A stretch of DNA of 64,000 nt. It comes from Nocardioides sediminis. GTDB taxonomy: Bacteria; Actinomycetota; Actinomycetes; Propionibacteriales; Nocardioidaceae. The stretch is from NCBI RefSeq assembly GCF_003047295.1, contig NZ_PZYZ01000004.1, positions 186,001 through 250,000 of the forward strand, in the 5' to 3' direction. Below the pieces are notes generated by a model. That model worked only from the letters and a program-made list of their open reading frames with translations. It was not told the origin of the DNA and ran no database searches. A program made the position numbers and the translations under genes. Below are positions 61,806-64,000 of the stretch, one piece after another (the first letter of the stretch is position 1; each line of letters begins with the position of its first letter).

Positions 61806-64000
61806 TCACATCGTCGGCTCGGTCCAGGCGAGCTGGGTGACCTCGGTACCGCCGTCCCGCGTGACGACCCGCGCCCGACCGGGGGGCGCCGGCTGGGGAC
61901 GGAGGTTGCCGATGAGCACACCCTCGTCCCGGGGGCCAGAGAGCAGCACGCCGGGCATCGCGAGGTCGCGCATCGACTGGATCACCGGGTCGTAGAGCGC
62001 ACGCGAGGCGCCACCGACGCGGCGGGCGACCACCACGTGCAGACCGGTGTCCCGCGCCTGCGCCATGAGCGGCTGGAGCGCCTGCACCGGTGAGGACTGC
62101 TGGGTGGCGACCAGGTCGTAGTCGTCGACCACCACGAACACCTCCGCGCCGGTCCACCAGGACCGGTTGCGCAGCTGGTCGGGGGTGACGTCCGGGCCCG
62201 GGATGCGGCTCTCGAGGTAGCTCGCGATGTCCTTGAGGGTCGGCGTGGCCTGGGTGGCCGAGGTGAGGTAGTTGAGGAGGTACTCGTCGGGCACCTCGCC
62301 CAGCAGGGAGCGCCGGTAGTCGACGACGACGATCTGCGCCTCCTTGGGGGTCCGCGTGCGCATGACCTCCTGGAGGTAGTTGCGCAGCAGGGCGCTCTTG
62401 CCCGACTGGCCGTCACCGAAGACGAGCATGTGCGGCTCGGCGGACGGGTCGATGCCGACCGGCGCGAGCTCGCGCTCGTTGATGCCGATGAGGAGCTTCT
62501 TGGCGGGCAGCTGGCGGCGCTGCGCGTCCTCGCGGATCCGGTCGAGCGTGACCATCTCCGGCAGCAGCCGCAGCTTGGGGCCGGGGTGGCCCTTCCACGC
62601 GACCGACGCCCGCTCGATCAGGTCCTCGACCCCGTCGCCGAGGGTGCCGGCGTCGGCGTCCCCGTCGACGCGGGGCAGCGCGGCCAGGAAGTGCAGCTTC
62701 CCGGGCGTCAGGCCACGGCCGGGACGGCCCGTCGGGACCAGCGCGGCGACCTTGCGGTCGACCTCGGAGTCGAGGGGGTCGCCGAGCCGCAGCTCGAGCT
62801 TGGAGCCGAAGACGTCGCGCATCGCGGCCCGGAAGTCTGCCCAGCGGCCCGACGCGGCGATGATGTGGATGCCGAACGTGAGGCCACGGCCGGCGAGCTG
62901 CTGGAGCTCCATCTCGATGTCGTCGAACTCCGCGCGCAGCGTGCTCCACCCGTCGACGACGAGGAAGACGTCGCCCCACCCGTCGTCCGCGCGACCCTGG
63001 GCGCGACGGCTGCGGTAGGTCTCGATCGAGTCGATGCCGTTCTCGCGGAAGTAGGCCTCGCGGCGGTCCACCACGCCCTGCACCTCGGCGACGACGCGGC
63101 GTACGACGTCGGGCTCGGACCGGGTCGCCACGCCCGCGACGTGCGGGAAGCGGGCCAGCGGGGCGAAGGTGCCGCCGCCGAAGTCGAGCACGAAGAACTG
63201 CGACTCCAGAGGCGTGGACACCAGGCTCATGCCGGTCACGATCGTGCGCAGCAGCGTGCTCTTGCCCGACCGGGGGCCGCCGATCACGGCGACGTGGCCG
63301 CTGGCGCCGGTGAGGTTGAGCGTCATCGTGTCGCGGCGCTGCTCGCGCGGCCGGTCGACGGTGCCGAGCGGCACCACGAGACCCGGCACGTTGCGCCAGC
63401 GCGGCGAGACGAGGCCGAGGTCGGGGTCCTCGACGAGGTCGGGCATGAGGTCGTCGAGGGTGTCGGGCACGTCGAGCGGCGGCAGCCAGACCTGGTGGGC
63501 CGGCATGCCCTGGCCGATCATCCGCTGGACCGCGATGTCGAGCAGCGAGGGCTGCTCGCCCTGCTGCAGGCTCACGACGGGAGCCTCCTCGACGTCGGTC
63601 TCGAGCGGCTCCAGCGCCTGCACCTCCGAGATCGTGTACGGCAGGATGCCGCGCACGTGGCCGCCCTCGTCGCGGCGTACGCGGGACCGTCCCGACGGTG
63701 GTCCGGAGACGTACGCCGCCTTGAACCGCAGCAGCGTCGACTGGTCGGGCTTGAGGTAGCCCAGGCCCGGCACGGCCGGGAGCTCGTAGGCGTCGGGGAC
63801 GCCGAGCACGGCCCGGGACTCGCCGGCCGAGAAGGTGCGCAGGCCGACGCGGTAGGACAGGTGGGACTCCAGCCCCCGCAGGCGGCCCTCCTCGAGGCGC
63901 TGCGAGGCGAGCAGGAGGTGCAGGCCCAGCGAGCGGCCGAGGCGTCCGATGGCGACGAAGAGGTCGATGAACTCGGGCTTGGCCGAGAGCATCTCGGAGA
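61806..64000 (-). CDS. eccC: Type VII secretion ATPase EccC (C-terminal part; N-terminus beyond window)
   Basis: The last 731 residues of an FtsK/SpoIIIE-type ATPase of ESX/type VII secretion. The visible part begins at the end of the first ATPase domain (LGRSLGLHLLLASQRLEEGRLRGLESHLSYRVGLRT), then has a second domain with Walker A IGGPRSGKSTLL (63.26 kb) and Walker B DVFLVVDGW, and a third with Walker A FGDGQSGKSALL (62.40 kb) and VFVVVDDYD. This three-domain order is that of EccC, the central motor that recruits WXG100 substrates. The start and membrane segments lie beyond the right edge. The WXG/EspG-like/effector module at 53.7-56.3 kb is a likely client. Confidence 0.94.
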   Translation of the reverse strand, partial: SEMLSAKPEFIDLFVAIGRLGRSLGLHLLLASQRLEEGRLRGLESHLSYRVGLRTFSAGESRAVLGVPDAYELPAVPGLGYLKPDQSTLLRFKAAYVSGPPSGRSRVRRDEGGHVRGILPYTISEVQALEPLETDVEEAPVVSLQQGEQPSLLDIAVQRMIGQGMPAHQVWLPPLDVPDTLDDLMPDLVEDPDLGLVSPRWRNVPGLVVPLGTVDRPREQRRDTMTLNLTGASGHVAVIGGPRSGKSTLLRTIVTGMSLVSTPLESQFFVLDFGGGTFAPLARFPHVAGVATRSEPDVVRRVVAEVQGVVDRREAYFRENGIDSIETYRSRRAQGRADDGWGDVFLVVDGWSTLRAEFDDIEMELQQLAGRGLTFGIHIIAASGRWADFRAAMRDVFGSKLELRLGDPLDSEVDRKVAALVPTGRPGRGLTPGKLHFLAALPRVDGDADAGTLGDGVEDLIERASVAWKGHPGPKLRLLPEMVTLDRIREDAQRRQLPAKKLLIGINERELAPVGIDPSAEPHMLVFGDGQSGKSALLRNYLQEVMRTRTPKEAQIVVVDYRRSLLGEVPDEYLLNYLTSATQATPTLKDIASYLESRIPGPDVTPDQLRNRSWWTGAEVFVVVDDYDLVATQQSSPVQALQPLMAQARDTGLHVVVARRVGGASRALYDPVIQSMRDLAMPGVLLSGPRDEGVLIGNLRPQPAPPGRARVVTRDGGTEVTQLAWTEPTM

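Overview
The window is 64 kb of very GC-rich, densely packed chromosomal DNA from an actinobacterium, most likely a Nocardioides-type member of the Propionibacteriales. The genus call is an inference from overall gene content. Supporting signs are frequent GTG starts, two F420-type oxidoreductases, menaquinone MenB, a type VII secretion EccC ATPase with a WXG/EspG-like module, the TreX/TreY/TreZ trehalose route, a LytR_C protein, and many genes with a TANNNT -10 box exactly 6 nt before the start codon. No phage, integrase, insertion sequence or CRISPR array was seen. The gene-free stretches are all under 300 nt; the longest are 32602-32881, 46461-46701, 40060-40281, 40355-40567 and 49833-50033. 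Their contents are listed as regulatory features.

1-5675: a sugar ABC lipoprotein (running off the left edge) diverges from a LacI regulator. A VIT transporter, an RNA 2',3'-cyclic phosphodiesterase, an acyl-CoA dehydrogenase and a lipoprotein follow on the minus strand. 5830-12217: glgX/treX and a single gene fusing treY to treZ, so the whole glycogen-to-trehalose route sits in two reading frames. 12308-15341: a tightly overlapping operon of N-formylglutamate amidohydrolase-like, DUF1704 (QEGLA) metallopeptidase-like and GshB-like ATP-grasp proteins, a predicted peptide or amide metabolic system. 15418-21423: an orphan GAF histidine kinase, a sirtuin, menB, a Ddn-type oxidoreductase, an MFS carrier and an ACT protein. 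21511-29943: recC-recB-recD, all overlapping.

30018-40059: a HAD phosphatase, a CsbD protein, a secreted subtilase, a complete five-gene oligopeptide ABC importer, a Rho_N-like small protein and an FGD-like F420 enzyme. 40282-48540: tRNA-Arg, then two GTP-PEPCK homologues flanking a c-di-GMP enzyme and a polysaccharide synthase. The first PEPCK homologue lacks key catalytic residues and the second is canonical. 48659-51260: an HTH regulator convergent with a 42-codon exported-peptide gene, tRNA-Ser(GCU), two small unknown proteins and tRNA-Ser(UGA). 51393-64000: a MoxR/VWA pair, a WXG100/EspG-like/hydrolase type VII module, an aminotransferase, a cation/proton antiporter, a LytR_C protein, a DGLHR-motif protein, a HerA-type ATPase and EccC, which runs off the right edge.

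The strongest candidates for undescribed biology are the PEPCK-like paralog, the FGase-DUF1704-GshB operon, the regulator/exported-peptide pair at 48.7-50.0 kb, and the type VII effector-like module at 53.7-56.3 kb.
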